The position numbers were made by a program, and so were the translations under genes. Of a stretch of DNA of 64,000 nucleotides, positions 1 to 10,598 are shown in pieces (positions within the stretch are counted from its first letter, which is position 1; the number at the start of each line of letters is the position of its first letter). The notes under the pieces were generated by a model that saw nothing but the letters and a program-made list of their open reading frames with translations, was not told the origin of the DNA and searched no databases. Source of the DNA: Adiantum capillus-veneris (lineage: Eukaryota > Streptophyta > Polypodiopsida > Polypodiales > Pteridaceae); the NCBI GenBank assembly GCA_014529385.2, contig CM043971.1:93278840-93342839 (forward strand), written 5' to 3'.

Positions 1-11
1 TTCTAGACAAC

Positions 12-280
12 TTGGAAATAGCATGTGTCATCTCTGTGAGAGATGATGATGCTTCGCGCTTGCGCATCTTCCCACTTCTAATGAAGATGGAGGAAAGATC
101 ATGGTACAATGCCCTTGGCACAAGAAACCAAGGAACGGTGGGACTTATTAAGAGCAGCCTTTGTCAAGCGTTTTGGAGAGGGCACAACATCAGAGAAGCT
201 ATGGCAATTGTTGACAGAGTTGAAGTAGGGCAGTATGCTGGAATACGCATCATATGAGTCAAAGTTTGTAGATTTATGGG
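12..280 (+). pseudogene. Ty3/gypsy gag fragment, frameshifted
   Basis: A short remnant of a plant Ty3/gypsy capsid (Retrotrans_gag) domain. The first frame reads LRIFPLLMKMEERSWYNALG, which resembles the family's conserved 'LRxFPxxLxGxAxxWYxxL' core. From about position 148 the homology moves to another frame (RAAFVKRFGEGTTSEKLW) and continues past a TAG at 210-212 into LEYASYESKFVDLW. No start, zinc knuckle or pol sequence follows. It is a dead fragment of an element whose remainder lies outside the window or has been lost. Its relation to the gypsy element at 8230-27230 is unclear, since the gag sequences differ. Confidence 0.75.
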
Positions 281-1229
281 GGTGATGGGTTGCACAGAGA
301 GAGTGTCTGTTGGAATGGAGGGTGAGTGTGATAGTTGCAACAAAGGAGGGCTTGAAAAATGGGTTTTAAAGAGAGAAAAGCACTTTTCAGGTATGGGATA
401 GGTTTAGGGGAGCTTTGGAGAGTAGAAAATGATGTTTCAAATTTTTTGAGAAAATTTTCAAATTTTAGGGTTTTTTGGTGCACATTTTTTACTATTGGAG
501 GTTAAAAAATGTTTTATGACCGCGAAAATAGGTTTGGGGGAAGGGGGGCGGGGGGGGGGGGTTTAAGGAAATAAAATTTGAATTTTGAAAACTTTTGAAA
601 TTTTCAAAATTTTGAGGTTTTTTTGAAATCTAATAAAAAAGAAGGGAAACTTGGAGGTTCCCAATGGTCCCCCGTCCCCTCCACACCCCCACCTTCTCAC
701 TAGCTAAGAGACCATTAAGAAGTGTAAGACTTCTTTGTCCTCCTACTATTTTCAGGGCATAGGTATGTCCACTACCCTCTCCCTATTGGCTGGCCTCTAA
801 TTAACCTTAATCCTAAAGGGCCCTTAGACGATTCATATTTTTCCTAATGAGTGATGGTGCTTTGTGAATCAGAAGTTCTTTGTGAGATATAGCTATACAC
901 ATATATTCCTCTTTGTGAATCAAGAGAAATCTCTTCGGATCTTACACACTCTTGGTAAAATATTTTAATTAATCAAGGTAGAGAGCAGGGTTATAACATT
1001 GCCCGCCGTCTTGAAGCTAATGAAATCCTTTCGAGCTTTCTGTACACTCAATAGTGGTAAAACCAAAGGTAATCCCCATATGGTTCACTATCAATACAAT
1101 AGCTCCCAGGTTTTTAAGTTCACAATACGATCCCAATATTCACTTACAATGGTTAATTAAAAGGTTCAACCCTTCATGCTCAATCCTAGAATTGCCCTTT
1201 CTTCAAAACAAAAGAGATAACCTAGATAT
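281..1229. other. No gene seen; G-rich and AT-rich filler
   Basis: I see no coding region here. It holds a G-run around 541-561, which could form a G-quadruplex, followed by A/T-rich sequence. The short open frames on both strands have no recognisable motif. Confidence 0.5.
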
Positions 1230-1241
1230 GCTCTGATACCA
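1230..1241 (-). other. Inverted primer-binding site (initiator tRNA-Met type) of an LTR remnant
   Basis: The plus strand reads GCTCTGATACCA, the reverse complement of TGGTATCAGAGC, the standard initiator-Met primer site of plant Copia elements. The following TGTCAAAG (from 1243) would be the inverted 3' end of an LTR (CTTTGACA). This implies a minus-strand LTR running to higher coordinates. Its far end and any internal domain could not be identified, and the gag piece at 12-280 is on the opposite strand. Confidence 0.55.
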
Positions 1242-1384
1242 ATGTCAAAGAATTGTGATTAACGTGCAACAAAAATTACAGATTAACTAGAGTAATCAAT
1301 CAATTGTGTAATATTGAGCATGAAAATTGCAAAGCAAGCATTAACTTAGATTCAATCACACATCACATACATGTATCGAAACTG

Positions 1385-1386
<2 letters not shown>

Positions 1387-1465
<79 letters not shown>
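1387..1465. repeat. Compound (TG)n(AG)n microsatellite
   Basis: An uninterrupted TG run (1387-1420) joins an AG run (1421-1465). The same compound order recurs at 30284-30360 and 33590-33655. Open frames across it are only translations of the dinucleotide repeat. Confidence 0.95.
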
Positions 1466-1466
<1 letters not shown>

Positions 1467-2328
1467 GAGTTGAGGGTCGGACTTGTTTGAGCCAACTCCC
1501 CCTCCAAAAGTGCTTTGCATTAATTAATTCTTCTTCTTCAAAAGAGCTTCTAATCAATATAACTAGCTAGTCTCACTTTTAACTGCACAAATTGAAGAGA
1601 TGAAATCTCTAAAATTTGATGGTGGTTGCAATTAGACTTTTCACTTAAAACCCTGTGTTGAACTCAATCCCAAGGCCCTAAAAACCTCGTGGGTGATAGG
1701 AACTAAATGAATTAAGCAAGAATTGGGTTGAAAGAAAGATATGTAAGCATTAAGAAGTAGTAACCTCTTTAGTTAATTATGTAAAAGCTTGAGCAACCAT
1801 AGCTATGGAGCCTTGTGTAGAAGGGAGAGAGAAAATGATGAGCCTTGAGAAGAGCATGGAGAGCTTCCTTTTGGTTGAGGATTTTTTGGAGCTTCAAGAG
1901 CTAGAAAGATAGAAGTTTCCCTGCTCTCTCAAGAACAGCCCTGCAAAAAAATGAAGAAATCTCCCTCTTGCGATTCTCAAATGAAAAAAACTTTGAGCTA
2001 CAAAGTTATTCATCTCACTGTTTTCAACAAGCACCTTCTTTATAGAAACGCATTTTTTTGTTAGTTATTCCAAAAATACTCTTTGTAGGAACTATAAAAG
2101 CAAATTTATATTTTTAGACCTACTCCTCTCACCTTCTCTTTTGCATAAGAGCTTCATAGCATTAGGTTTGCATGTGTGGATAATAACAGCTTGGCTTTCA
2201 TTCCCACCTTTTGGTTATCCTTCTCACTTTTAGAGGCTTTTGAGATCCGTTTAGACTCTTTTGAACTCGCTATTACCCCACCTTCGCCCCATAAAATTTT
2301 GATTGAATCCTTATCAAATTTGGTTGGC
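1466..2328. other. No gene seen
   Basis: AT-rich sequence with no convincing open frame or motif. It may include the body of the inverted LTR that starts near 1243, but no terminal CA/TG pair could be placed. Confidence 0.4.
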
Positions 2329-2512
2329 ACTTCTGAAGAATGTATTCAAATTTTAAAACTCTCTACTTCATGAACACATTCCCTTACCATTGTACATAAT
2401 TGGCCCTTCTACTATTTTTATAACGTTGGAACTTTTGAAGAATGCATTCAAATTTTGGATCTCTCTAAGTGAAGGAATACATTCCTCCGCCCAGTGTACA
2501 TAGTTGACCCTC
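2329..2512. repeat. Two-copy tandem duplication, about 102 bp
   Basis: ACTTCTGAAGAATGTATTC at 2329 and ACTTTTGAAGAATGCATTC at 2431 begin two diverged copies that stay alignable through a 'GTACATAATTG/GTACATAGTTG' end. The offset is 102 bp. It is non-coding. Confidence 0.7.
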
Positions 2513-3467
2513 GATGGCGATAATGAAACCTCTTCTCTCTATCTCTAAGTGTGGTTGATTGATTATCCCAATTCCCTCGCTAATAATAGATATGAGGTTA
2601 CTTGGTATCGTTCCTACAATTCTAGAAATTCTCTTTTCTTCTTCTTCTTGCCTCACAATTGAGAGAGTTGAATTGTAGTACCCTAACCACTCCATAAGAG
2701 GATATATTGGATATGACCACCGCTTTCAATGGAGATGCCACATACAACAACAAAACAAGAGGGTTTTTAGGCCATGTCTTGCAATAAGGGCATTTTAAGA
2801 TTAGTTGTGCCAATATATTGTCCTTTCTTTTACTATGGCATTCTATTTTGTCATATAACATGTTAACAAAGTAACATTTGACCCTTATCATACTTGAGCG
2901 TCTTTATTCATAATACATGTGGAGGTATCTACACCTCTAGAGAGAAGCCCTTGTTGCACATCCTTTGTAACCAAACCAAAGTGTCTTTGCCCATGACCAC
3001 GGTGGAGACATCCTTGGAAGAACTGCATTTCAGACTACAAAAATATCGAGCCTAAAAGTGCATAGTTCTTTGTTTGGTGCAATGGCATATTTTTCCTCGT
3101 GTTATCAAAGTACATATGGACCCATCCAATAGATCTATGTGAATACATACATGCAACCCACTAAACAAAGACATTGCATTAAGGCTGATGCCCTCCTATT
3201 ATATGTCAAAGCATGTACCCAAGCACAATTTTTTCTCCTAAGCGGCCATGATTACCATAGCATCACAAAATTGCTTGCTCAAGTGAACTTCTAGAATAAT
3301 GCCATGCATTTTCAATTATGCAAGTAAATGCAAATGCATTTGGAGAGAAGATCTTCATTTTCCATCTTTAAAATTAGCCCATTACTTTCTCACTTTTCTA
3401 ATGCTGGGTAAATGTAGTCATATCTTGGAATCAACACATTCAAAGAGATGGCATCCCAAACTCAAAG
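2513..3467. other. No gene seen
   Basis: Non-coding sequence. Short open frames on the minus strand (2465-2891) show no family motif. The right part leads into the repeat shared with the far flank of the Copia insertion. Confidence 0.4.
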
Positions 3468-3668
3468 ACCAATGAACTCCCTTGCCGTTTTTGTCTTGCT
3501 AAAGGCCTTAGTATCCATACAAATGAAGGTCGTTCATCTCTAGTTTTTTGACATGTGTCTCTCGAAGGGGCCTTAAAAGTCTTGAAGAGAAAGATATGAT
3601 GTCCTTTTAAATGCTATTTCCCAAAAGCTGCATTCACTACTTTTATATATGAACGAGACTTTAGAGAA
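3468..3668. repeat. Left half of an old repeat split by the Copia insertion
   Basis: The stretch with 'CCCTTGCC...AAGGCCTTA...TGAAGGTCGTTCA...CTTTTAAATG' is diverged but alignable with 29589-29765 beyond the other end of the Copia element. Both are copies of the repeat family that fills 28955-30215. The Copia element therefore appears to have landed inside this older array. Confidence 0.6.
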
Positions 3669-3673
3669 AAAAG

Positions 3674-3915
3674 TGTTAGGTTTAATGGCCATGTGGCCGA
3701 CCGCCCATCAATAATTGCTACTAAGCTTAAGTGTACATTTATACACTTGTGTGATCCACTAACACAAAGTAAAGTATGTATTGTGCCTAAGTGCATAAAA
3801 TAGAGAAGAAAAAATGGGGGTACACAGTGTGTCGGCTCTCCCCCTCCAACCTTTGTGTGTGTGTGTGTGTGTGTTCATCTTCCTCTTCCGCTGTGATCTT
3901 GGCTCCTCTCTTTCA
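3674..3915 (+). repeat. 5' LTR of the Copia element
   Basis: 242 bp, from TGTTAGGTTTAATGGCC to CTCTCTTTCA. It matches the LTR at 28670-28949 throughout apart from point changes and a shorter TG tract (about 3855-3874). It is followed by a 2-nt spacer and the primer site. Confidence 0.92.
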
Positions 3916-3917
3916 TC

Positions 3918-3931
3918 TGGTATCAGAGCTG
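3918..3931 (+). other. Primer-binding site, initiator tRNA-Met
   Basis: TGGTATCAGAGCTG lies two bases after the LTR end. It is complementary to the 3' end of plant initiator tRNA-Met, the usual primer of Ty1/copia minus-strand DNA synthesis. Confidence 0.92.
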
Positions 3932-5074
3932 TTTCATTCCCAAAATCGCTTCCGCGTGCGCATGCACTTTCAAGAGTGCAAACAAGTTTTCGACTTTGGT
4001 ATCGGCAAATTCAACATTTTGAGAGCATTTCTAGCAGGTGTCCTAGGTGTTCTAGGGTTTTAACCCTCTTTCGGAGCCATTCGTGCCATCAGAAACCTCA
4101 TTCAAGCTACGGTTTAAGAGCTGAAATTTTCAGCTCTCTTTTGGTAGTTTGTGCTATAGAGCTTCCATAGCCATCACCGGTAACATTGTTGCAGTCTCTT
4201 CCATCTACAAGAGCCCACGGCTCATTCGAGAGTGTGCAACCTCTTTCGAAGTGGCATCATACACACACATAAAGTGAGAGTTTGATGGCATTGTCTTCTT
4301 TGACTACAGGTACATATACAAGTATAGGTACAGGTACATAGAGCGGCTTGGTTAGCTTCCTTTGTGCTTCTCCGCCTTGATTTTGGTTTGGCTATGGCAT
4401 CGTCATCGACTCACAGCCTATAGGTGCTTGCGATATTATGGTTCCAGTGGGAGCAGTTTTTAATGCGTACATGCATATGTTGGCACTTTTGACAGTGTTT
4501 GAGATCTTTTGAGAGCAGTTTGACTCTACGCAAGGATATTTCTTTGCGTGCACATGCTTTTGGCGCCTGTTTGAGTGTCATGACAGACTTGTACTTCTTT
4601 GTGGATACTACCATTGTACACTTTTGTGGAGCCATCTTTTGGCTAGTACGGTAGTCTCGACCATTTCTGAGACTTGGTTCGGCTGATAGCCATTTCTAAG
4701 ACTTGGCTATACGTTTTGTTGCATACCCTACGTTGTTGAGGGTTGATAGTGTGAGGTTTTCATTGAGCTAGGGTATTCTCAAATGTGGAGATACCTTCGG
4801 TGATACAGGTAGCTGGAGCATCCCTTACGAGGCCTCGCCATAGGACATGTATAGAGTGGTATAGGTGCTTTTGACGTCGAGTTGGAGGTCTATGGTCAGT
4901 TTTTATGCGCCTCAATTGGTCTCTATACAATGTGCCTTTGGGAGGCATTGCCCTCTTTTATGCTTTGTGCGTGACATGCTTGGTCATTTTGTCTCGTATT
5001 TTGGTTGGCATAGTCCCAAATACAAAGGAGACTCTGCTGAAATTTTCCCAGAATCTTTTGGTAGTTTTGTCACC
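3932..5074 (+). other. Copia 5' leader, no gene
   Basis: About 1.1 kb between primer site and gag ATG. An open frame runs into gag from 4865, but the upstream part has no gag homology and I treat it as leader. No other feature was seen. Confidence 0.6.
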
Positions 5075-5634
5075 ATGTCTACTAGCAAAGACCGTGACAT
5101 TTATGACATAAACAAGCTTGATGGCACTAGTTTTCAGCTTTGGAAGAACCAAATGCATGATGTGCTTGTCCAAAAGAAGCAAAAGTTGCATATTCCCTAT
5201 GCGGCTAGAATTGAAGATATGCACATGACTCAGTTTCAGTGGGAGGAGCTTGATGAGCTATGCAGTTCTACGATTAGACTGCACCTTGGTGAGTCGATGT
5301 ACTTTTCAATGTTAGAATGCGAGACTGCTCATGCTTTATGGCAGAAATTATACGAGACTTACAAAAAGGATACGGCTAGCAATAAGGTTTTCATGATGCG
5401 AAAACTTTTCAACCTTTGTATGAAGGAGTCAGCTAGCGTTGCTAGCCATATCAATGATTTTGATTCTCTTTTTGTCCAGATTCGTGCACAACACATGACC
5501 ATTGATGATGAGATGAAAGTAATCTTTTTGCTTTGTTCGTTGCCACTCTCTTGGGATATCTTTTGCACATCTGTTAGTAACTCTGCTCCTAATGGTACGC
5601 TAAAATACGATGATGTTACTAGTGCACTTTTGTC
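5075..5634 (+). pseudogene. Copia gag (UBN2-type), first part
   Basis: Starts at the ATG of MSTSKDRDIYDINKLDGTSF. The region LDGTSFQLWKNQMHDVLVQK is the typical N-terminal Copia gag pattern (LxGxNFxxWKxxMxxxL). Further on, ECETAHALWQKLYETYKKD, HINDFDSLFVQIRAQ and IFLLCSLPLSWDIF follow the UBN2/gag order. The reading frame is open to the MITE insertion, which splits codons for ALLS|EEMRQ. Removing the MITE and one copy of its 8-bp duplication joins gag in frame to 6073. No zinc knuckle was recognised in the remaining part. Confidence 0.88.
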
Positions 5635-6064
5635 CACGAGGTATTCACTAAGGGTTACCGTATGGTATCACATGAGTGTACAATCTTGGGGGGTTCACTA
5701 TGTGTAAAACTACCATATCACGTGCGTTCAAGACATGTTTGTAAAACCCCTTATCTGTGAATTTTGTTAAGAATATAATGTACCCTTTTCTTTTAAAATC
5801 TATAAGTTTTTTTTCAAATTTGAAAAAGTAATGTCCTTCTGTATATATATTTATGTAAGTTTCACGAACTTTAAATACTCTTCTGTTGAACTCACGTGAC
5901 AAGTTACATTTTTATTAGGTGACCTACCCGGGTGTAGAATAGTAGGTTTTTCTAAGGCCAAATGGATAGATTTTACATAGGAGGGCCTCGTATGTAGGGG
6001 TTAAAAAGGTAATTTTGTTGCACGAAGGTGGCATCCCCCTATTACTATTAGTGAATCCCCCATG
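5635..6064. mobile_element. hAT-type MITE 1, inside Copia gag
   Basis: 430 bp flanked by the perfect 8-bp target duplication CTTTTGTC (5627-5634, 6065-6072). The ends CACGAGGTATTCACTAA and, inverted, CATGGGGGATTCACTAA form imperfect terminal inverted repeats. Eight-base duplications with short C/T-A-x-x-G ends are typical of the hAT superfamily. There is no coding capacity. A second end-like sequence, CTTGGGGGGTTCACTATG, lies inside at 5684 and matches the left end of the related copy at 46554, so this copy may be composite. Confidence 0.85.
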
Positions 6065-6072
6065 CTTTTGTC

Positions 6073-6879
6073 AGAGGAGATGCGTCAAAAGACCATGACT
6101 AGCTCGCATTACGGCAAAGCGCATGAAGTGCAAAGGGATGATAAGCAACGTACGGGCCATTCTTCACAACGTGAGTCCAAGAAAGAGGGCAATAGAGATG
6201 CATCAAAGAGTAAATATAGTGTTCTTTCTATAACGGAGCTGCCAACCGTTGCTTTGTGGCAGAGTCGGTTAGGACATATGTCAAAGAAGGTAATGGAGAC
6301 ACTCTCTCGTTTGGGCTACTTACCGTCTTTATCATTTTATTTATTTTCCCTTTTCTGAGCACTGTCAATATGGAAAGCAAACATGGACACATTGTACACA
6401 TTCTTTTGACAAAGAAAGAAAACCCTTAGAGCTTGTGCACTTGTGCACAATGATTTATGTGGGCCTATGTCTTCTAAATCCCATGGTGGTGTGCCCTATT
6501 ATGTTACATTCATTGATGATGTAACACGGCATGTTTGGGTCTATGCCATGAAGTCTAAAGATGAGACCTTTTCTTACTTCAAGATATTCTTATCTAGTGT
6601 TGAAACTCAGTGTGAACATAAGTTGAAAGCTTTGCGCTCAGACAATAGTGGAGAATATGTCTCCACAGAGTTTACCGATTTTTGTTAAGTAGGGGAATTA
6701 AGCGTGAATTTACGACTCCTTATACCCCTGCACAAAATGGGTGTTGTGGAACGAATGAATAGGACCATCCAAGAGCGAATTATGTCTATGCTATCACATG
6801 CTAATTTACCGCAAGTGTTTTGGGTTGAAGCATTATACACAGCCATTTACTTGATCAATAGATCACCACATGCTTCATT
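6073..6879 (+). pseudogene. Copia gag C-end, pre-integrase and integrase core, broken
   Basis: Continues gag in frame (EEMRQKTM). LWQSRLGHMSKKVMETLSRL is the GAG-pre-integrase domain. The zinc-binding HCQYGK part follows in another frame near 6357-6420. HNDLCGPM (6443 on) begins the integrase core with the first catalytic Asp. LRSDNSGEY holds the second Asp, and GVVERMNRTIQERIMSML the catalytic Glu. Frameshifts near 6355, 6430 and 6685 break the polyprotein. The frame ends in the second MITE after YLINRSPHAS. Confidence 0.88.
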
Positions 6880-7628
6880 CCTGAGGGATTCACTCTATAT
6901 ACAAAATGGGACGCCACCTGCAAGTGAAAAACTTTGATAAAACCCTATATGCGACTCATATTAGGGAATATGACCCCCCTTTCTACGCTTATACGACAAT
7001 CCATGCAAAAAACTATCATACCCCTATCTTACATATAAAATTTAGGTCTTACATGATCTAACTGAGTAACACTAGTCAAAGAGTGTGTAGCATAGTGACT
7101 AGCAACGTACTAAGGAACCACTTCTATTGATAACTAGATGTACCCTCAATGTATCTTAGTTTGACTTTCAAATTATGTGCTTGTTCAGCCTACACTCTAG
7201 CTACTCGTCCAATTCTGATCCATCTAAATTACTCAAAAAACATGGTTATAAAGTTTTTTTAGGTTCTCCGTGTAAATTTGTATCTATACAAACTCTGTAT
7301 AGCTTTCATTCCTCAACAAATAAACTATATACAAAGCAATGTTAGTTCTTGCATGTATCTTTGTATCTATTGACTCACAAGTTTGAGGGCAGAATATTTT
7401 TGGAAGCCATGATTTTAAAACACAAAAACTTCCTCTCATGTTTCCCTTTTCTCACTTCTCCCCCCCCCCCCACCCCCCATAAATATGATACCCCCACCCT
7501 TATTTTTAAGCATGGGAGATAAATTACTCGTGGACCTACCCCTAACTTATACGCTTATGTAACTTGTAAAAAAACCCCTCCCCTACACTTACGTGGTGCG
7601 GTAAGTTTTCCATGGTGAATCCCCCAGG
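6880..7628. mobile_element. hAT-type MITE 2, inside Copia integrase
   Basis: 749 bp flanked by the perfect 8-bp duplication GCTTCATT (6872-6879, 7629-7636). The ends CCTGAGGGATTCAC and, inverted, CCTGGGGGATTCAC are inverted repeats differing at one base. The ends resemble MITE 1 (CATGGGGGATTCAC), so both belong to one family. The interior is AT-rich with C-runs near 7460 and has no transposase. Confidence 0.85.
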
Positions 7629-7636
7629 GCTTCATT

Positions 7637-8229
7637 ACAATTTTGTGTACCTTGGAGTTATGGGCAGGACATAAATTGTCTTATAAAAAACTCCGCACAT
7701 TTGGTTGTGAAGCTTATGCACATGTATCCAAGGAGTTGCATGCTAAGCTAGATCCTAATTCAGGAAATGCATCTTCATTGGCTACGGTGTAGATGGTCAA
7801 TTTGGCTATCGTTTATGGGATTCGGAAAGTCGATCAGTGATCTGTAGCAGTGATGTTGTCTTTAATGAGACTAAGATGCATAGACAACCAGTGAAAGAGG
7901 TTGAATCCCGAAAAGTGATGTTTTTTGATGCATCATCTCCTTTCCAGACAGCTCCCGAGCCACTTACTACACATGCTAGTATGAGTTCTTATCAGCTGTG
8001 GATATCTCAAAGACTCTCACATTTGCCAGAAAATTTTGTTCCAGGAGTGGATTTTGTTTTGCTGACATATAGTGGTGAGCCTTCTTGTTACAAAGAGGCT
8101 ATGCTAGCCAATGATAAGGTTCAGTGGGAACATGCTATGAAGAGGAAGTTGTCCAGTATTGCAAAGAACAAAACATGGAAACTTGTTCCGTTGTCAAAAG
8201 GTAGGAAAGCATTGCCTTGTAAAAGGGTT
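7637..8229 (+). pseudogene. Copia integrase C-end and start of reverse transcriptase
   Basis: After the MITE the frame resumes with LWAGHKLSYKKLRTFGCEAY and GYGVDGQFGYRLWDSES, the normal C-terminal Copia integrase pattern. VICSSDVVFNE and a linker come next. EHAMKRKLSSIAKNKTWKLV is the conserved beginning of Copia RT ('W..A...E...L..N.TW.LV'). A 1-bp shift lies just before LWAGHK and a TAG near 7789. The RT is cut at CKRV by the 19-kb gypsy element and continues at 27231. Confidence 0.88.
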
Positions 8230-9174
8230 TGTTGAGCGGAGGACTACACCTATACATTTTTGCTCGCACTCATACTTTTGTAAACACTTATTGTAATAAA
8301 TGTCTTTCCGACATTTTATTTTTTGATGGAGCCGATTTATTGTAAGTAGGGGGACTCAATTGAGTTTCCAGCTTGTATTCCCCAAGTAGTTTCACTTGCT
8401 TATGTAGTTAGATTAGAGATGTGTTCACACCTCCAAGGCTGAGGTATAAGAGCCAATTATTGTAAACCTAAGGATAAGTTTTTGAATCATTAATAAAGAT
8501 AAGTTTTGAAGCGTCATGACTGTGTCTGAGAGAGAGTGAGAGAGAGAGTCTTATCCTCTTGCTACGCGAGCTACGGAGCCGCCATTGGAGAAGCGACACC
8601 GCCATTGTGTTAGCAACGGCGAGAGCTACGCACCGATACCAAGCGTGTGTGCATTCGGCTTCTACGCGAGGTGAGCTCCCACAAGCTTCTATGTGAGTTT
8701 TCTCCCTACCTGTGTGTCGGAATTGAGCGTGCCATATATCTATAGAACCGCAGCGAGTAGAGCTACACATTAGTACCATCAGAGTCGAAATTCAGTCACC
8801 TGAATTTTTCGGCCTGTCTTCATACGCGTTTACCGCACGGAGTGGTTACAGGTTGAGATTATATTGTAGATTCATAGGGTATTGTCCTTACCTAGTGTAG
8901 AGACCCCCCTTTGAGTTTGAGGCTGATTCGATGACTTTATATCATGTTTCAGATAGCATTTGTTTGTAGTACGGATTTCAGTCATTTGCGTATTTGAGAA
9001 CTTAGGTTTGATTTCCTTGGTATTGATTGTCATTAGAAGGTCGAGTAGGTGATTTGACACCCACCTATTTGTTTCCATGCGCCTGTGGGTCAAGCTCCGT
9101 CCTCGTCTGACATTCTTGTTTGTCGGTTGAGTTCTCGCTATCATAGCCACTGCTAGCGGCGTAACCGCCCAACA
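8230..9174 (+). repeat. 5' LTR of the gypsy element
   Basis: 945 bp, TGTTGAGCGG to CCCAACA. A TATA-like TATAAGAG lies at 8445-8452, and AATAAA signals at 8295-8300 and 8492-8497, so transcription could start shortly after 8470. A short GA tract lies at about 8525-8548. The long minus-strand open frames inside the LTR recur in the other LTR and are not genes. Confidence 0.95.
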
Positions 9175-9176
9175 TT

Positions 9177-9194
9177 TGGCACCGCTGCCGGGGA
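9177..9194 (+). other. Primer-binding site, tRNA-Asp type
   Basis: TGGCACCGCTGCCGGGGA begins two bases after the LTR. It equals the complement of the plant tRNA-Asp 3' end (TGGCGCCGTTGCCGGGG) with two mismatches. This primer is used by many plant Tat/Athila-branch elements. Confidence 0.85.
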
Positions 9195-10598
9195 CGAGAG
9201 CCCTAAGTAGGTGACCTTAGACTAATCCGACGAGGTGAATTGTTTCATTTACTTTGTATATTTTAGTTAGAGAGGTCTTGGAGTGGTGGACTCCGAGGAT
9301 CTTTGAGAGGTACTAGGAAACTCGTGGTATTCCTGGGTCTTTCTTGTTTGACAATTTTTTAGTTTAGATTAGATTGATATTTGTGGCGTTGAGTGGTTGT
9401 TGAGATTGAGGTATTTGCTAGTCCTTGTGTGGCAGTGAATCTCTTTATACTCACCATTGCAAAAACCCATTTTATGATTAGAAGTAGCTTAGGTAGGACT
9501 TGATTTGATCCTAATCTAGAGCTATTACTCAATGATTGTTTTTCTTGATGTGTTTATTTGCATGTTAGATCACTAAACCGTTGATTTGGTAGTAAAACTT
9601 GCATAAACAAAGTGTAGAGAGATTTTCTGTGAAACTGAGTGTTGCTGAGCACTTAAGAGAGCTCTTGGAAGACTTCTGTGCCAAAAAACTGGAAATCTGT
9701 AACTTTAGACATCATACACGTATGATGTCTTAAGGGCTAAACAGAGACCAAACTGAAAATCTGACATTACCAGAGTGTTCAGAAGGGGGGTTTTACCCTA
9801 AGATCAACATAAAACAAGGGCTTTAACACTTCTAGAAACTCAAAATACTAAGTCACAGTGCAAAAAAACGCAAAGAATAGGGAAAATTGATTCAGAGCTC
9901 ATTTTTGCATTCAAACTTGATAAAAACACTTGAAACTCAAAGATAAACACTTGGAGAAGCTTAAAATTGAAAATTGGGCAAATCTGTGAAAAAAGATATC
10001 ATACGAGTATAATGTCTTTTTGCACTTGGTGATGTGCTTTTGGAATTTTGACTTGACAACATTGTTGCAAACATAGTGAATAGCTGAAATATCAAGTTTG
10101 GACCAAAAATGGACAAAAAGACATCATACGTGTATGATGTCTCCAACCTAATTCTGGGCAAATTTTGACATTTTGCTATCACAAATCCTTTGTACTAGTT
10201 GTCTAGAGCTTGTATTTCAAGTTTCATATCATTTGGATCACATTTGACCCCAGGTAAGTCAAAAATTGGGAAATTGCCTTGCCCAGAAAAGCCTAATCTG
10301 GCCATAACTTGCACAACCAGAGTTCAAATTGAATTTTGTGAGTGGACAGAGCATAAGGGTGCTACTGGGAGTGAGCAAAGCAAAAATATCCAAAATCTGG
10401 GAAAAAAGACATCATACGCGTATAAAGTCTTTTTGAGCAAATCTGATATAAAATTTTCACTTGAGATCATAGAAGTCTTCCAATTGACAAAACAAACCAT
10501 TTGACCAAGTATCATTCAGTTTGGATCACTTTTGATCACAGAAACGAGGATAAAACAAACTGCCGAGACTGAAAAGTTAGACTCCTCTAGGGGAATTG
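9195..10598 (+). other. Gypsy 5' leader, non-coding
   Basis: A 1.4-kb untranslated leader between primer site and gag ATG. Its second half (about 9700-10550) is a diverged tandem array whose units carry a 24-bp palindrome (separate entry) and recurring phrases such as 'CAAGTTTCATATCATTTGGATCAC'-like text. The end (ACTGAAAAGTTAGACTCCTCT) resembles the sequence just before the extra ORF at 23037. Confidence 0.75.
9707..10430. repeat. Palindrome array A (4 copies) in the gypsy leader
   Basis: Four 24-bp sites at 9707, 9994, 10119 and 10407. The ideal site is AGACATCATACG followed directly by its own reverse complement. The copies here have one to a few mismatches each. Start-to-start spacing is 287, 125 and 288 bp, nearly the same pattern as array B (283, 284, 135, 282). 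The sites sit in diverged tandem units. They could form cruciform or RNA hairpins or bind a dimeric factor; function is unknown. Confidence 0.9.

Noticed and set aside
1363-1557. Open frames across the TG/AG microsatellites on both strands
   Set aside because: Simple dipeptide translations of the dinucleotide repeat.
4865-5074. Upstream extension of the Copia gag frame
   Set aside because: No gag homology before MSTSKDRD; the extra codons are chance open leader sequence.
8468-8779. Minus-strand open frame of 103 codons, repeated at 26480-26836
   Set aside because: It lies within both LTRs of the gypsy element and has no motif; a by-product of LTR sequence.
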